From Burkholderiaceae bacterium (GTDB taxonomy: Bacteria > Pseudomonadota > Gammaproteobacteria > Burkholderiales > Burkholderiaceae_C), in assembly GCA_017848435.1 (NCBI GenBank), contig JAFEHU010000056.1, positions 62,001 to 126,000 of the forward strand: a stretch of DNA of 64,000 nt. Reading direction: 5' to 3'. The position numbers were made by a program, and so were the translations under genes. Below, piece after piece: positions 61,838 through 64,000 of this stretch (position 1 is its first letter; every line of letters begins with the position of its first letter). The notes beneath the pieces were generated by a model. That model was given only the letters and a program-made list of their open reading frames with translations, ran no database searches and had not been told where the DNA came from.

Positions 61838-64000
61838 TCAACCTGGCTTCTTGCGCGAAGACTTGGCGGCAGGCCGCGAGCCGTTGTCGCGTGGGGGCAA
61901 CCCGGTGTGCTGTGTCAGCACCCGCCCCTTGGTCACCGGCGAAGTTTTCACGCCCACTGCGGTGGAGTTTTTGCGCCGGGCGCTGGTGTAGCCCCCGTCG
62001 GTCAGCGGCTGGTAGGTCGGGATCAGGTGGTGTTTGCCGTTGCCGATCAAATCGGCGCGGCCCATGGCCTTCAGCGCCTCGCGCAGCAGCGGCCAGTTGT
62101 TGGCGTCGTGGTAACGCAAAAACGCCTTGTGCAGCCGGCGCCGGCGGTCACCGCGCACGATGTCCACCGTCTCGCTGTCGCGCGTCACCTTGCGCAGCGG
62201 GTTCTTGTTGCTGTGGTACATCGCGGTGGCCGTGGCCATGGGGCTGGGGTAGAAGGTCTGCACCTGGTCGGCGCGGAAACCGTTCTTCTTCAGCCACAGC
62301 GCGAGGTTCATCATGTCCTCGTCGCTGGTGCCCGGGTGGGCGGCGATGAAGTAAGGAATGAGGTACTGCTTCTTGCCGGCTTCTAGGCTGGCCGCGTCGA
62401 AGAGTTTCTTGAAACGGTCGTAGCTGCCGATGCCCGGTTTCATCATCTTGGACAGCGGGCCGGTCTCGGTGTGCTCGGGCGCGATCTTCAGGTAGCCGCC
62501 CACATGGTGGGTGGCCAGCTCCTTGATGTACTCGGGCGACTTCACCGCCAGGTCGTAACGCAGGCCGGAGCTGATGAGGATCTTCTTCACCCCTTTGAGC
62601 GCACGTGCCCGGCGGTACATCTTGATCAGCGGGCCGTGGTCGGTGTTTAGGTTGGAACACACGTCCGGGTACACACAGCTGGGCTTGCGGCAGGCGGCCT
62701 CGATGGCCGGGCTCTTGCAGCCAATGCGGTACATGTTGGCCGTGGGGCCACCGAGGTCGGAAATCACCCCGGTGAAGGCCGGAATCTTGTCGCGGATGTC
62801 TTCGATCTCGCGGATCACCGAGTCTTCCGAGCGGCTCTGGATGATGCGGCCCTCGTGCTCGGTGATGGAGCAGAAGGTGCAGCCGCCAAAACAGCCACGC
62901 ATGATGTTCACGCTGAAGCGGATCATCTCCCAGGCCGGGATCTTGGTCGCGCCCTCGTGGCTGCCGTTCTCGTCGGCGTAACGCGGGTGCGGGCTGCGGG
63001 CGTAGGGCAGATCGAACACCATGTCCATCTCGGCCGTGGTCAGCGGAATGGGGGGCGGCGTGATCCACACGTCGCGGTCGCCATGGGCCTGCACCAGCGC
63101 GCGGGCGTTGCCGGGGTTGGTTTCCAGGTGCAGCACCCGGTTGGCGTGGGCGTAGAGCACCGGGTCGCTTTTGACCTGTTCATAGGCCGGCAGGCGGATC
63201 ACCGAGCGGTCGCGCGGCGGCACCTTGAGCTTGCCGGCCAGTGCCGGGTTGGGCATGAACACCAGCGGCTGGATGGCGGGGTTGGCGTTGGGCGCCGCGC
63301 CGCCGTCTTCCTTGGCGCAGGTTTCGCCTTGGCTTTTGGCCTGCTCGGAGGTGTTCAGGTACGGGTTGACGTGCGACTCCACACGCCCGGGCGCATCGAC
63401 CGAGGTCGAGTCGATCTCAAACCAGCCCTCGGGCGTGTCACGCCGGATGAAGGCCGTGCCGCGCACGTCGACTATGTTTTCCACCGGCTCGCGGGCGGCC
63501 AGGCGGTGGGCGATTTCCACAATCGCCCGCTCGGCGTTGCCGTACAGCAGCAGGTCGCATTTCGCGTCCACCAGGATGGAGCGACGCACCTTGTCCTGCC
63601 AGTAGTCGTAATGCGCGATGCGGCGCAGCGAGCCTTCGATGCCGCCCATGACGATGGGCACGTCGCTCCAGGCTTCCTTGCAGCGCTGCGAATACACCAG
63701 CGAGGCGCGGTCTGGCCGCTTGCCGCCGACGTCGCCGGGGGTGTAGGCGTCGTCGCTGCGGATCTTGCGGTCGGCGGTGTAGCGGTTGATCATCGAATCC
63801 ATGTTGCCGGCGGTCACGCCAAAGAACAGGTTCGGTTTACCCAGAATCTTGAATGGGTCGGCGCTCTGCCAGTCGGGCTGGGCGATGATGCCCACCCGGA
63901 AGCCCTGGGCTTCCAGCATGCGGCCGATGACCGCCATGCCAAAGCTGGGGTGGTCCACATAGGCGTCGCCGGTGACGATGACGATGTCGCAGCTGTCCCA
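61838..64000 (-). CDS. YgiQ family radical SAM protein (5' end outside window)
   Basis: About 720 residues in the window, open to the right edge; the frame continues through 64000 ([18 protein letters not shown]), as in full-length YgiQ, so the start is beyond the window. The cluster motif CFGGCTFC (CxxxCxxC, 62870-62893) binds the 4Fe-4S cluster for SAM cleavage. The UPF0313 N-terminal domain has [20 protein letters not shown]. The C-terminal extension is DUF3362-like with a basic Lys/Ser/Arg tail. Substrate unknown in the family. Confidence 0.93.
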   Translation of the reverse strand, partial: WDSCDIVIVTGDAYVDHPSFGMAVIGRMLEAQGFRVGIIAQPDWQSADPFKILGKPNLFFGVTAGNMDSMINRYTADRKIRSDDAYTPGDVGGKRPDRASLVYSQRCKEAWSDVPIVMGGIEGSLRRIAHYDYWQDKVRRSILVDAKCDLLLYGNAERAIVEIAHRLAAREPVENIVDVRGTAFIRRDTPEGWFEIDSTSVDAPGRVESHVNPYLNTSEQAKSQGETCAKEDGGAAPNANPAIQPLVFMPNPALAGKLKVPPRDRSVIRLPAYEQVKSDPVLYAHANRVLHLETNPGNARALVQAHGDRDVWITPPPIPLTTAEMDMVFDLPYARSPHPRYADENGSHEGATKIPAWEMIRFSVNIMRGCFGGCTFCSITEHEGRIIQSRSEDSVIREIEDIRDKIPAFTGVISDLGGPTANMYRIGCKSPAIEAACRKPSCVYPDVCSNLNTDHGPLIKMYRRARALKGVKKILISSGLRYDLAVKSPEYIKELATHHVGGYLKIAPEHTETGPLSKMMKPGIGSYDRFKKLFDAASLEAGKKQYLIPYFIAAHPGTSDEDMMNLALWLKKNGFRADQVQTFYPSPMATATAMYHSNKNPLRKVTRDSETVDIVRGDRRRRLHKAFLRYHDANNWPLLREALKAMGRADLIGNGKHHLIPTYQPLTDGGYTSARRKNSTAVGVKTSPVTKGRVLTQHTGLPPRDNGSRPAAKSSRKKPG

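Noticed and set aside
1-64000. CRISPR arrays, prophage, integrases, rRNA operons, replication origin
   Set aside because: No regularly spaced repeats, phage or integrase genes, rRNA sequence or origin-type boxes were seen while reading the window.

Overview
The window is GC-rich and densely coded. It looks like the chromosome of a betaproteobacterium of the Burkholderiales, most likely family Comamonadaceae (Rhodoferax, Polaromonas or Hydrogenophaga type). Supporting this are the che/fli gene order, the pepA-holC and lptFG arrangement, the hpnCDE squalene genes, and two kinds of short dispersed repeat that I associate with this family. The assignment is inferred from gene content; no database search was possible.

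Layout. 1-10128 (+): flagellar export, motor-switch and basal-body operon fliFGHIJK-fliLMNOPQR, with fliF cut by the window edge. 10141-19544 (-): convergent chemotaxis operon, read from a FliA-type promoter as a small CheZ-like gene, cheY, cheA, a receptor gene, cheW, a second receptor gene, cheR, cheD, cheB. 19778-21756: a CBS-domain gene, a degenerate-looking stretch, two unknown small genes and tRNA-Leu(UAG). 21882-26350 (-): an RND efflux pair behind a promoter overlapped by a TetR-type operator. 26436-31843: GlpQ-type phosphodiesterase, a GST, the squalene genes hpnC-hpnD-hpnE and an unknown secreted protein. 31944-40076 (-): a branched-chain-type ABC importer (livGHM, binding protein, livF) in one operon with an acyl-CoA ligase, a TetR regulator and an enoyl-CoA hydratase; this is probably uptake plus CoA activation of a carboxylic acid. 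40199-48729: housekeeping genes (HAD phosphatase, hemH, hslR, a second Liv-type binding protein, holC, pepA, lptF, lptG, a small sirohydrochlorin chelatase), then a CysB-type regulator. 49793-60431: a two-component-controlled envelope/efflux module. 60627-64000: a methionine-type aminotransferase and a YgiQ-type radical SAM protein cut by the right edge.

The most interesting part is 49793-60431. A cytochrome b561-like protein and a PepSY protein lie divergent from an OmpR-family regulator and its sensor kinase. These are followed by an HME-type RND operon (adaptor, pump, DUF3240, outer-membrane factor) and a six-repeat DUF5666 lipoprotein. All four intergenic control regions carry the same arrangement: a direct repeat of the type CTTMAK-N5-YTTCAG, then exactly 10 bp, then a -10-like hexamer. 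I read this as a local regulon of the QseB/PmrA-like regulator. At the fourth site a strong intrinsic terminator lies between the promoter and the lipoprotein gene, so that promoter should make either a structured RNA of about 85 nt or an attenuated leader.

Other points of note are the DxxxQ phosphatase-like motif in the small che gene, a FliA promoter that restricts its start codon, and family-specific repeats embedded in frame inside two coding sequences.
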